A DNA stretch of 6,890 nt from an uncultured Lachnospiraceae bacterium (GTDB lineage Bacteria; Bacillota; Clostridia; Lachnospirales; Lachnospiraceae): assembly GCA_934320845.1 (NCBI GenBank), contig CAKRFU010000049.1, forward strand, positions 1-6,890, given 5' to 3'. Shown here in pieces: positions 1-5,813 of this stretch. Numbering within the stretch: the stretch's first letter is position 1; each line of letters begins with the position of its first letter. The position numbers were made by a program, and so were the translations under genes. The notes beneath the pieces were generated by a model. The model was not told where the DNA came from and did no database searches. It saw nothing but the letters and a program-made list of their open reading frames with translations.

Positions 1-117
1 CTACTTAACATAGTTTCATGCCATCAGATATTTCTAATACGCCAAAATACCACCATAATTGTACCTCACTTTCAATCAGTTTAAACTTTAATAAAATATT
101 TTAAGTCATCTGCATAC

Positions 118-645
118 CTAAACACCAGAGTCAATTATTTCTTCTGCACGATATAAAACAGGTAATTCTCTGTTTGCCACAAGTTTCCCTAATCTTGTAT
201 TTGCCCTGTATTTATATTCTTTAACTGCATCTTCATAAGGTAATTTCAATGTAGACAAATGAAAACAATTTATCTCATCTTCAGTTAGATTTTTATCACC
301 AAACGAATTAACTCTACACAGAAAATAATTATTGATATTATGCCTATGGATAAGGTTATAATAATCACTTACAACTCCGATTTTGCAAACCACCTCTACC
401 TCTGCACCCAATTCTTCTTTTAATTCCCTTTTTATAGCAGCAATCAGGTCTTCGCCCTCCTCTACACCACCGCCGGCAGTTTCAATCAATGTTGCTTTTC
501 CAAAGTCATCATCTCTCTTTGCTCTTACAAAATAGAAATATCCGTTTTCATCGTAAACAATCGCTCTTGCGATATTCCTGTCATGGTCAATATAATCATA
601 TTTCCATTCGGTATCCTGCAAATTAATTTTTAGTTCTCTATGCAT
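118..645 (-). CDS. Nudix hydrolase, 175 aa
   Basis: Predicted cytoplasmic Nudix-family pyrophosphohydrolase that would cleave a nucleoside-diphosphate-linked substrate; the substrate cannot be told from the sequence. The Nudix box is perfect at residues 59-81: G59, E65, R73-E74, E77-E78 and G80, which supply the Mg2+-binding helix. It is preceded by a beta-rich segment (residues 25-55) with the usual acidic and aromatic pattern. The length of 175 aa is normal for the family, so the gene looks whole. The ATG start overlaps what would have been the continuation of the upstream nitrilase frame (stop at 651-653, only 5 bases away). Only a weak purine-rich stretch precedes it, so translation may be coupled to the upstream frame. 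Family assignment is firm, specificity unknown. Confidence 0.9.
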   Translation of the reverse strand: MHRELKINLQDTEWKYDYIDHDRNIARAIVYDENGYFYFVRAKRDDDFGKATLIETAGGGVEEGEDLIAAIKRELKEELGAEVEVVCKIGVVSDYYNLIHRHNINNYFLCRVNSFGDKNLTEDEINCFHLSTLKLPYEDAVKEYKYRANTRLGKLVANRELPVLYRAEEIIDSGV

Positions 646-650
646 ATTTT

Positions 651-1088
651 CTAATCTATCTTCCCATATATCGTATCAAACACCTTAAATCCATCATCTG
701 ACGGAGTATAATAATCCTGTTCGTAAAATTTTTCAGCCTGTGCAACATGAACCATTTTCTGAATACCCTGTATCTTACCATCTGTTCCGATAAATAAACT
801 TGCATCATATGGCTTTCTGTTTTCCTCCAAATATATATTGGGTACGGAAATAATAGAATTTTTCCTGCTTGCCTCCTGAAGCTGCCGTACTTCTTTTGAA
901 TCAATTTTAAGACGATATTTTTCAACATCTTTGCCTTTATATTGAGGAAAGAAATCTGTCAATTGAACTTCCGGGAAAAGAATCATATCTGCATTATGAT
1001 TCGCAGCTTCTTTGATTAATTTGATACTTTTATTCAAATTATCCTGCATATTTTTGTATGTTTTCATCTGTGCCAAAGCAATGCGCAT
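651..1088 (-). pseudogene. carbon-nitrogen hydrolase (nitrilase family), N-terminal half only
   Basis: The 145 residues match the N-terminal half of the nitrilase/amidohydrolase superfamily, whose members use a Glu-Lys-Cys triad and are usually 260-300 aa. The catalytic Glu is seen in the ILFPE segment (E40) and the Lys in the QKMVH segment (K111). The frame then stops with TAG after GKID, exactly where the family has the strand leading to the catalytic Cys. The cysteine and the whole second half are therefore absent and the product should be inactive as a hydrolase. I chose ATG at 1086-1088 over the GTG nine bases upstream because AGAGGTG lies 6 bases before the ATG and overlaps that GTG. 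The Nudix gene follows at once. It could still be a short non-catalytic protein, but truncation is more likely. Confidence 0.8.
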
Positions 1089-1094
1089 GATTTT

Positions 1095-1101
1095 CACCTC
1101 T
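1095..1101 (-). promoter_or_regulatory. ribosome binding site deciding the nitrilase-fragment start
   Basis: AGAGGTG on the minus strand ends 6 bases before the ATG at 1086-1088. The GTG at 1095-1097 lies inside this site, so it is unlikely to be the start codon. Confidence 0.65.
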
Positions 1102-1162
1102 TGTTTCTTTACAATGCCCGGTTTGTATTATTCTACCGGATAAAAGTGCGTTTCTACCAGTT

Positions 1163-1193
1163 ATTATATCGGCATTATTTGATACATTAACAA
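1163..1193 (-). promoter_or_regulatory. possible weak promoter for the nitrilase-Nudix pair
   Basis: A perfect TATAAT (minus strand, 1163-1168) is preceded by TTGTTA (1188-1193), but the spacer is 19 bases, longer than the preferred 17. Transcription would begin near 1156 and run into the nitrilase fragment and Nudix gene. The -10 match is good; the -35 and spacing are poor. The surrounding 1102-1273 stretch otherwise holds no gene I recognise. Confidence 0.3.
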
Positions 1194-1273
1194 TTCCGGC
1201 TGACAAACTGGGATTTCTATCGCTTTTATTCTTTAAACTGCCGAAAATAAATAAGTATGTTTTCGTATTTGTG

Positions 1274-1577
1274 CAAATGGATAAAATCACTGTTGTGGAT
1301 ACTTATGTAAAAGCAGACGTAAACCGTGGAACCTTCTACGAATAGTATAGAGATGTTCCCGATTTATATGATAAAACAGAAGACTCTCTTGTCAAAGAAA
1401 TATATGCATTGTTGGAAAACACAAACAGAACAGATAAAATGTCCCAATGCCAGCAGTCAGGACTCAGAGCTGCTACTCGAATATGTACTTGGTGGATGCT
1501 TTCATGTCGTATCCTACTGGTTGAAAAACGGAATGCAGATTTTATTTAAATTCCTGCACCATACAATTTATTGCTGA
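1274..1577 (+). pseudogene. decayed TetR/AcrR-family regulator
   Basis: Reading the plus strand from about 1274 gives a textbook TetR DNA-binding helix-turn-helix: MDKITVVD, then KADVNRGTFYE, then YRDVPDLYDKTEDSL. This is the ITVxDI...NRGTFYxHYxDxxDL pattern of TetR proteins with the type-7 C-terminal domain. A TAG stop (1340-1342) interrupts it at the residue before YRD, where the family usually has His. The C-terminal signature reappears in another frame near 1488-1538 as EYVLGGCFHVVSYWLKNGMQ, so there is also a frameshift and probably a deletion between about 1430 and 1485. No convincing N-terminal helix or start codon is seen upstream. The frame runs 36 bases into the tail of the convergent intact TetR gene. 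A functional product is not expected. Confidence 0.75.
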
Positions 1578-2132
1578 TACAAATTCTTCTTTTACCTTTT
1601 CATTATCATCTGTGCCATCATATAAGCTGTAATAGAAATACAAAATTGCATAAAATCTGACTGCTTTGTCTTTAGCATCTGTAATTCCCATGCTTTCAAA
1701 TAAATCTTTCACATAGAAGGCAGGACCAGCCACAAGATACTGCTGATATAAACTCTGCATCTCTTTACTGCGGAACTGCTCTATTGTCAACATCTTCCGA
1801 AACGATGATGCGAAATCATCCTCAGTCCAGTATTCAAACATAGACTTACTGTATTTCACAAAATCATCAAACGACACTGTTTCATACTTTTCCGGCATTC
1901 TCTCTTTACCCTCTTCCGGCATATCATAATCTGATGCCTGTTCACCATCCTGCTGCTCCATCCTCTTGACAATACAGTCAAAAATATCTCTTTTGCTTTT
2001 GTAATGACGGTATAATGCCCCTTTTGTTATGTCAAGCTCTCCTGCTATCTGACTTACTGAAACAGCCTCATAACCATCTCTGGCAAACAGATGCAATGCC
2101 ACAATTAATATTTCTTCTTTTCTATTACCCAT
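1542..2132 (-). CDS. TetR/AcrR-family transcriptional regulator, 196 aa
   Basis: A cytoplasmic one-component repressor-type regulator of normal length (196 aa). The N-terminal DNA-binding domain spans roughly residues 4-55, with EEILIVALHLFARDGYEAVSVSQIAGELDITKG followed by LYRHYKSKRDIF, which is the canonical TetR helix-turn-helix. Residues 56-196 form the variable helical ligand-binding and dimerisation domain, so the inducer cannot be read. The ATG at 2130-2132 is preferred to a TTG five codons upstream because GGAGG sits 8 bases before the ATG and overlaps the TTG-initiated stretch. It lies 51 bases downstream of the GNAT fragment and converges on a decayed TetR gene. Its target is unknown; the MATE exporter further upstream or its own neighbourhood are plausible guesses. 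Confidence 0.92.
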   Translation of the reverse strand: MGNRKEEILIVALHLFARDGYEAVSVSQIAGELDITKGALYRHYKSKRDIFDCIVKRMEQQDGEQASDYDMPEEGKERMPEKYETVSFDDFVKYSKSMFEYWTEDDFASSFRKMLTIEQFRSKEMQSLYQQYLVAGPAFYVKDLFESMGITDAKDKAVRFYAILYFYYSLYDGTDDNEKVKEEFVSAINCMVQEFK

Positions 2133-2140
2133 GCAAATTT

Positions 2141-2145
2141 CCTCC
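2141..2145 (-). promoter_or_regulatory. ribosome binding site deciding the TetR start
   Basis: GGAGG on the minus strand, 8 bases before the ATG at 2130-2132. It lies within the first codons of a longer frame that would need a TTG start, arguing for the shorter protein. Confidence 0.75.
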
Positions 2146-2183
2146 AAACGAATTAACTTTACAGTGAATTTTGCTTCATATAT

Positions 2184-2387
2184 TTAATAAAAAGAAGTAA
2201 TCAATTTATCGTTGTCTATTGCAATCCAAAAATCACCGCCATTATTTACATAACTTTCTTTAATATTCAGCAAGTCTAGCTGGTCATTTACAGTTACAAG
2301 TGGACGTGTTCCATCATTTTGAAAATGCAACACTAAATCTATTACATCTTGCGTATAACAATCTTTAAATTTGATAATCGAAATCAT
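2184..2387 (-). pseudogene. GNAT acetyltransferase, N-terminal fragment (67 aa)
   Basis: The fragment starts with a beta strand and helix (MISIIKFKDCYTQDVIDLVL) and continues to GGDFWIAIDNDKLI, matching the beginning of GNAT N-acetyltransferases (beta1-alpha1-alpha2-beta2-beta3). It then stops after SFY at the point where the family would enter strand beta3 and go on to the acetyl-CoA-binding motif A (Q/RxxGxG/A). The whole cofactor-binding core, about 80-100 residues, is missing and is not found in other frames before the TetR gene. A GGGGAG lies 13 bases before the ATG, longer than ideal. It is probably a remnant of a once complete gene. Confidence 0.65.
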
Positions 2388-2410
2388 AATATTATATCAG
2401 CTCCCCAAAT

Positions 2411-2674
2411 TCATATTTTAATTTTATTGTAAATACTCTTCATATCTCTGTCAATGACAATAACTCGCTTAATAGCATCTTCACCATTCGTAATCATATT
2501 GAAAATTGCGTTTCTTTCAGTACATACACCTAATGTAAACGCTGTATCTACACATACTCCAACATAAATTTTATCTCCTTTACAAATTATGAAATACTGA
2601 TTATTTTCCTGTAATACAAAACAATTATTATAGCATTCAGTAACATCACTCCAGTTCGTATTTTCCCTTTGCAT
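2411..2674 (-). pseudogene. cytidine-deaminase-fold protein, partial
   Basis: The segment GDKIYVGVCVDTAFTLGVCTERNAIFNMITNGE matches the first zinc-binding half of the cytidine/blasticidin deaminase family. The Cys of CTER would be a zinc ligand and the Glu the proton shuttle (the family usually reads C-A-E-R). The frame ends about 28 residues after that motif, before the PCxxC element that supplies the other two zinc ligands, so the active site cannot form. The N-terminal part is also doubtful: the only ATGs lie inside the overlapping 91-aa frame (2646-2921), and the sequence before about 2610 does not look like the family. It may have been joined by frameshift to the upstream gene. Remnant rather than working enzyme. 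Confidence 0.55.
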
Positions 2675-2921
2675 AAAAATAAAATAGTTTTTTGGCAAAC
2701 ACAGCCCCATGTTTTGTCTGTAACTTTTTTGCAATTTCATTATCCTTTGAAATCATCACATACGGAATCGTATTATCTTCTGCTATGTAAAAATCTTCCG
2801 TTTCATACATTATAGATAATCGATGATTTACTGTTGCAAAATAATCACGTATATATTCGATGATTCCTTCTTCTTTTATCAATGTATTTAATACCTTGAT
2901 TTCTGTAATATATTTATTCAT
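2646..2921 (-). CDS. hypothetical protein, 91 aa
   Basis: I do not recognise this protein. It has a good start: AAGGAG lies 9 bases before the ATG, and a promoter-like site is found at 3071-3100. Residues 1-35 look helical, followed by alternating strands with several aromatic residues (YETEDFYIAED, IPYVMIS) and a basic C-terminal helix (KKLQTKHGAVFAKKL). No signal peptide, membrane segment or catalytic motif is visible. The end overlaps the deaminase fragment in another frame by 29 bases, so it may be the N-terminal part of a longer frameshifted gene. It heads a run of broken genes (deaminase, GNAT), which makes decay possible here too. Confidence 0.45.
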   Translation of the reverse strand: MNKYITEIKVLNTLIKEEGIIEYIRDYFATVNHRLSIMYETEDFYIAEDNTIPYVMISKDNEIAKKLQTKHGAVFAKKLFYFYAKGKYELE

Positions 2922-2970
2922 TATAATATTTCTCCTTATTCAATTATTTGTGGACTTTGATCTTCTTCCC

Positions 2971-3027
2971 TTAAAATTTTTCATTCTGTTTCTCCGATAA
3001 TTGATGAGTTTTCATTCTGTACTGCAT
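2971..3027 (-). CDS. possible 18-residue peptide or gene-start remnant
   Basis: ATG at 3025-3027 is preceded by GGGAG at good distance and by a promoter-like site whose start point would be about 40 bases upstream. The frame reads MQYRMKTHQLSEKQNEKF and stops. It contains a 12-base direct repeat (ACAGAATGAAAA at 2978-2989 and 3009-3020). The signals are better than expected by chance for so short a frame, but coding cannot be proved. It could be the first codons of a gene whose remainder was lost, since the next frame starts about 50 bases later. Confidence 0.25.
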   Translation of the reverse strand: MQYRMKTHQLSEKQNEKF

Positions 3028-3070
3028 TAATACATTTCTCCCATTATTTTAAATAAAATGTTCTTTAATC

Positions 3071-3100
3071 ACTATAACTTAAAATTTACCAGAATGGCAA
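3071..3100 (-). promoter_or_regulatory. sigma-A-type promoter for the 2184-3027 cluster
   Basis: On the minus strand TTGCCA (3095-3100) and TATAGT (3071-3076) are separated by 18 bases. Transcription would begin near 3064 and read the small ORF, the 91-aa protein and the deaminase and GNAT fragments. Both hexamers match consensus at four or five of six positions. Confidence 0.5.
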
Positions 3101-3130
3101 ATTTAGATTGAGATTTCACCCGTTTTATTA

Positions 3131-3170
3131 AGAGATTTAATAACTGTTATATTTTGTTATTAAATTCTCT
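3131..3170. repeat. AT-rich inverted repeat after the MATE gene
   Basis: AGAGATTTAATAAC and GTTATTAAATTCTCT form a stem of about 14 pairs with one bulged base around an 11-base loop, 40 bases past the MATE stop. Neither strand shows a T-run directly after the stem and the stem is AT-rich, so it is not a typical intrinsic terminator. It may still end or stabilise the MATE transcript. Confidence 0.5.
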
Positions 3171-3210
3171 GCTTATTGTAATAATTCTCTTTGCCATAAC
3201 CGCTTTCTCA

Positions 3211-4578
3211 TTAACTTATACTTTCCACTTTGTTTTTTCTTATTCTCTTTAAAAATACATATCCCACCAGACATGCAATAATCTCTGTTATTGGAAATGC
3301 CCACCAAATCAGTGACGCTCCCATATATCCGCTTCTGACAAAAATTGAGAAAATACCTGCCAATGGTAATATAATTACAAGCTGTCTGAGCAATGAAATC
3401 ACTAGCGATTCAATACCACCGTCTAATGCCTGATAAATTCCCTGATATGCCACATTGATTCCGGCAAAAATAAAGCTGATGGAAATAATTCTCATTGCTC
3501 CGATAAAATATTCTCTTGACTGTCCTGCATTAAATAAAGTTGCAAAAGCAATAGGGAAAATTTCTGTAATCGCCACACCAACAATCATAAGTACAATCGT
3601 ATAGCCCAATCCGTATTTAATCCCATTCTGAATCCTCTTTTTGCTACGCATTCCGTATGCAAAAGCAATAATGGGTGTAATCGCATCTCTAAGTCCAAAT
3701 GCAAGGAACAATACAAACTGTTGCACTTTATAGAACAATCCATATGCAGTCTGTGCCGACGGACTGAACTTCAAAATCAGATTCATCACATAAACCATAA
3801 TAGACATAAGTGCCTGTGCGATAATTGCCGGAAGTCCAATCGCATAAATTTCCCTGATAATTCTGCCATCCGGTTTCATAAACTTTACACCATGCTCAAA
3901 TTCCCTGTTTAATTTTATATGGAATATAAACAAAAGTACCGCAGATGCGACCTGTCCAATTACCGTTGCATAAGCTGCACCTTCCACTCCCATTTCAGGA
4001 ACCGGTCCGATACCATAAATCATGATTGGGTCAAGAATAATATTTATCACTGCGCCCACAACCTGCCCGATTGTAGAATAAAGTGAACGTCCCGTTGCCT
4101 GTAACAATTTTTCAAATAATGAAAAGAAAATAATTCCAAATGAAATCACACAGCATATTCTTAAATAATTTGTTCCCATTGAAATAACTTCCGAATCAAC
4201 GGTCTGTGATGAGATGTATGCTTTTACTCCAAAAATTCCAAACAGCAGACATACCGCATAAATAATTACTCCAAGAAATAAACTGTTTCCTGCAACTTTC
4301 GCAGCCTTTTCGTTATTTCCCTGTCCCAGTGTTCTCGCAAGAAGTGCATTTGTTCCCACACCTGTTCCTATCCCGACTGCCACCATAAACATTTGAACCG
4401 GAAACACCAGTGTAAGTGCATTTAGTGCCGCCTCACTTCCTAATCTCATGTTTCCAACAAAGGCACTATCTACAATGTTGTAAACCGCCTGCAGTGCCAT
4501 AGATAAAATCATAGGTATTCCCATCTGAACCATGAGCTTATTTACCGGCATCTCCTTCATCTTATTACTTTTTGCCAT
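3211..4578 (-). CDS. MATE-family multidrug/organic-cation exporter, 455 aa
   Basis: Integral membrane antiporter expected to expel cationic compounds in exchange for Na+ or H+. The length (455 aa) and about twelve hydrophobic segments in two six-helix halves fit the family. Recognisable MATE signatures include the N-terminal [28 protein letters not shown], the [14 protein letters not shown] loop near residue 85, [32 protein letters not shown] with [13 protein letters not shown] (about 165-215), and in the second half [18 protein letters not shown] with a WWAFPITE segment near the C-terminus. The start is secure: AAGGAGG lies 8 bases upstream. The gene follows a 240-base leader with two attenuator-like units and is transcribed alone from its own promoter. 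Closest in type to MepA-like exporters, but specificity is inferred. Confidence 0.95.
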   Translation of the reverse strand: MAKSNKMKEMPVNKLMVQMGIPMILSMALQAVYNIVDSAFVGNMRLGSEAALNALTLVFPVQMFMVAVGIGTGVGTNALLARTLGQGNNEKAAKVAGNSLFLGVIIYAVCLLFGIFGVKAYISSQTVDSEVISMGTNYLRICCVISFGIIFFSLFEKLLQATGRSLYSTIGQVVGAVINIILDPIMIYGIGPVPEMGVEGAAYATVIGQVASAVLLFIFHIKLNREFEHGVKFMKPDGRIIREIYAIGLPAIIAQALMSIMVYVMNLILKFSPSAQTAYGLFYKVQQFVLFLAFGLRDAITPIIAFAYGMRSKKRIQNGIKYGLGYTIVLMIVGVAITEIFPIAFATLFNAGQSREYFIGAMRIISISFIFAGINVAYQGIYQALDGGIESLVISLLRQLVIILPLAGIFSIFVRSGYMGASLIWWAFPITEIIACLVGYVFLKRIRKNKVESIS

Positions 4579-4586
4579 TTTATAAT

Positions 4587-4593
4587 CCTCCTT
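4587..4593 (-). promoter_or_regulatory. strong ribosome binding site of the MATE gene
   Basis: AAGGAGG, 8 bases before the ATG. The 12-base segment containing it (AAAACAAGGAGG) occurs again at 4640-4651 in the leader without a start codon after it. GAGGATT here (4584-4590) can pair with AATCCTC at 4630-4636. Confidence 0.85.
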
Positions 4594-4668
4594 GTTTTGC
4601 GGAGCAAAATCCGAACTCCAATGTGAGGAGAGGATTTAGCCTCCTTGTTTTCATCCTTTTTTCTTCAC

Positions 4669-4727
4669 AAAAAAAGTGTGCACCTATCTCATAAGCCGGA
4701 CTTACGCTGATAAGCTACACACTTTTT
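4669..4727 (-). promoter_or_regulatory. leader attenuator unit B (candidate riboswitch/terminator)
   Basis: Read on the minus strand, AAAAAGTGTG pairs perfectly with CACACTTTTT (10 pairs) and is followed by a run of seven Ts, the form of an intrinsic terminator directed at the MATE gene. The large loop can fold further: CTTATC with GATAGG, then CGTAAG with CTTATG, leaving the small loop TCCGG. The loop region carries GTAGC, five bases, then AGCGTAAGTCCGG, which recurs in unit A with the same spacing. A conserved motif inside the terminator hairpin is what a ligand-controlled attenuator would show. The MATE context suggests the guanidine-IV (mepA) class, which is an inference from context. Confidence 0.65.
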
Positions 4728-4750
4728 CGTAACATTATAAATTTTAGCAT

Positions 4751-4770
4751 TGTGCGGCATCAGGCGCACA
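4751..4770 (-). promoter_or_regulatory. hairpin between the two leader units
   Basis: TGTGCG and CGCACA form six GC-rich pairs around an eight-base loop. It lies between the T-run of unit A and the start of unit B and may belong to the upstream fold of unit B. There is no T-run, so it is not a terminator. Confidence 0.45.
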
Positions 4771-4771
4771 T

Positions 4772-4817
4772 AAAAAACGAGTAACAAAACTGGATTTACG
4801 CTAGTCTGCTACTCGTT
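4772..4817 (-). promoter_or_regulatory. leader attenuator unit A (candidate riboswitch/terminator)
   Basis: On the minus strand AACGAGTA pairs with TACTCGTT (8 pairs) followed by six Ts, again an intrinsic-terminator form aimed at the MATE gene. The loop holds GTAGC, five bases, then AGCGTAAATCCAG, matching unit B at 16 of 18 fixed positions with identical spacing. The flanking stems differ in sequence, so the motif is conserved while the pairing is merely maintained. The predicted start of transcription (about 4819) puts this unit at the very 5' end of the RNA. Confidence 0.65.
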
Positions 4818-4825
4818 CGAAAATT

Positions 4826-4854
4826 ATTATATTTCTCTTTTTTAAAAAAGTCAA
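4826..4854 (-). promoter_or_regulatory. sigma-A promoter of the MATE leader
   Basis: TTGACT (4849-4854) and TATAAT (4826-4831) on the minus strand are separated by exactly 17 bases, a near-consensus vegetative promoter. The start point falls around 4819, directly before unit A. The spacer is a T-run followed by an A-run. Confidence 0.85.
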
Positions 4855-4980
4855 ACAAAAATTTTCTTGCTACTATCAATACCCAAAAGAACTGTTGATG
4901 GTCGAACAGACATCCAAGGTGGCAATGGCTCATTGGCACAAATTAAAATATCTGAGGATGCGCCCTCTAAAAATAGTCAA
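4855..4980. other. no recognised gene between cat and the MATE promoter
   Basis: This stretch has a plus-strand frame open for roughly 55 codons (reading PKRTVDGRTDIQGGNGSLAQI in its middle) without a start codon or ribosome binding site. I match it to nothing. A weak GAGG/CCTC stem lies just past the cat stop; it is too short to call a terminator. Confidence 0.3.
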
Positions 4981-5709
4981 TCAAACCAAATTTTCCTCTA
5001 TTATTGTCAATAAGTTCTGCTTCGTTAATTCTTCCTGCAGATACTGAAAAAATAGGCCAACATGATAACCATCAGATACAGCATGTGCAATTGTAATGTT
5101 CACAGGCATCAGTACCTGCTGTCCAGACTCCACATATTTTCCAATCGTGATTATAGGAAAAAATGTGGGTTCTCCATTCATTACTCTACTTCCATATCCG
5201 GTAAATGTTGTCCACGGTGTACAGGATATGCAATAAAAATTTGAAGGCTGATTCACTTTTACTTTAATTCCTTTTTTGTCTTTATATCGCTTCATATCCA
5301 ACATAATATCATAATAAAATATATTAAAGTCATCCGAATAATCGGTCCAGCAATCCGAAAATGTACAGTCGTCTTTATGAAATATAGTATAGTTTGGTAT
5401 GATTTTATCCCAAATGCATAAATTTTGATCTTTGTCTTTAAACATTTTAAAATTCTCTATTTTATTCAACACTTTCGTTATAAAGTAAATAATAGCAGGA
5501 TAAAATTTGTAATTATATATATGACAAAAATCTAATAACTCTTTTACAGTAATATTTGCTGTCATGTTAAATTCGATTTTCAGTTTTTGCGTATAATATA
5601 AATAGTGTTCTCTACGCGCCCATGTATCTATATCAATTTTTTTATAACTTTCCATATTTTTAATTAAAAAAATTACTCCTTCAATACTTCCATACTTTGT
5701 TTTAACCAT
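4981..5709 (-). CDS. cat: chloramphenicol acetyltransferase family (CatA-type), 242 aa
   Basis: Cytoplasmic trimeric enzyme family that transfers acetyl from acetyl-CoA to chloramphenicol. The catalytic signature is near the C-terminus: H209 in IAHAVSDGYH, the HAVxDG motif with its Asp and Gly intact. The residue before the catalytic His is Ala where classical CATs have His. FYCISCTPWTTFTGYG (about 158-173) matches the Ser/PW substrate-pocket strand, and IDIDTWARREHYLYY near the N-terminus matches the usual CAT opening. From M19 the protein would be 224 aa, close to the normal 213-220. The longer form starts with MVKTKYGSIEG and is favoured by GGAGG 5 bases before its ATG; M19 has AAGGAG 20 bases away, too far. 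Chloramphenicol activity itself is inferred; related xenobiotic acetyltransferases are possible. Confidence 0.88.
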   Translation of the reverse strand: MVKTKYGSIEGVIFLIKNMESYKKIDIDTWARREHYLYYTQKLKIEFNMTANITVKELLDFCHIYNYKFYPAIIYFITKVLNKIENFKMFKDKDQNLCIWDKIIPNYTIFHKDDCTFSDCWTDYSDDFNIFYYDIMLDMKRYKDKKGIKVKVNQPSNFYCISCTPWTTFTGYGSRVMNGEPTFFPIITIGKYVESGQQVLMPVNITIAHAVSDGYHVGLFFQYLQEELTKQNLLTIIEENLV

Positions 5710-5804
5710 AACATCCTCCGTAAAAACTCTGAAATTGCTTCATCACATCCAAGCAAATATGTAGCCTCTTCTTCTTTGACAGGAACAATTATCCAATCCT
5801 CATA
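5673..5804 (-). pseudogene. C-terminal fragment of an unrecognised protein, overlapping the cat start
   Basis: A minus-strand frame reads YEDWIIVPVKEEEATYLLG, then CDEAISEFLRRMLWLKQSM, ending EVLKE and a stop. It looks like the folded end of a real protein (strand, acidic turn, amphipathic helices) but has no start codon and is bounded by TAA on its upstream side. Its last 12 codons overlap the first codons of cat in another frame, and its terminal AAGGAGTAA resembles a natural gene-end/RBS arrangement for cat at M19. I do not recognise the family. Confidence 0.35.
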
Positions 5805-5813
5805 TTATGGACG

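Noticed and set aside
1..117. Possible gene remnant after the Nudix stop (minus strand reading YNYGGILAY...KYLMA...NYVK)
   Set aside because: Three in-frame stops in about 25 codons and no recognised family; too little to call.
651..653. TAG before the nitrilase Cys as a recoded (pyrrolysine) codon
   Set aside because: The frame meets TAA only a few codons later, so readthrough would not restore the enzyme; simple truncation explains it.
656..928. 90-aa minus-strand frame inside the nitrilase fragment
   Set aside because: Entirely within the nitrilase-like coding region, without family features; shadow.
1039..1290. 83-aa minus-strand frame overlapping the nitrilase start
   Set aside because: It overlaps the nitrilase fragment in another frame, matches no family and has no ribosome binding site; a shadow frame.
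3230..3433. Plus-strand frames within the MATE gene (also at 3721-3912)
   Set aside because: Antisense shadows of a well-supported exporter gene, with no start signals.
4583..4625. Leader peptide starting at TTG just before the MATE start
   Set aside because: A 13-codon frame ends one base before the MATE ATG, but it needs a TTG start with an SD about 20 bases away; not credible.
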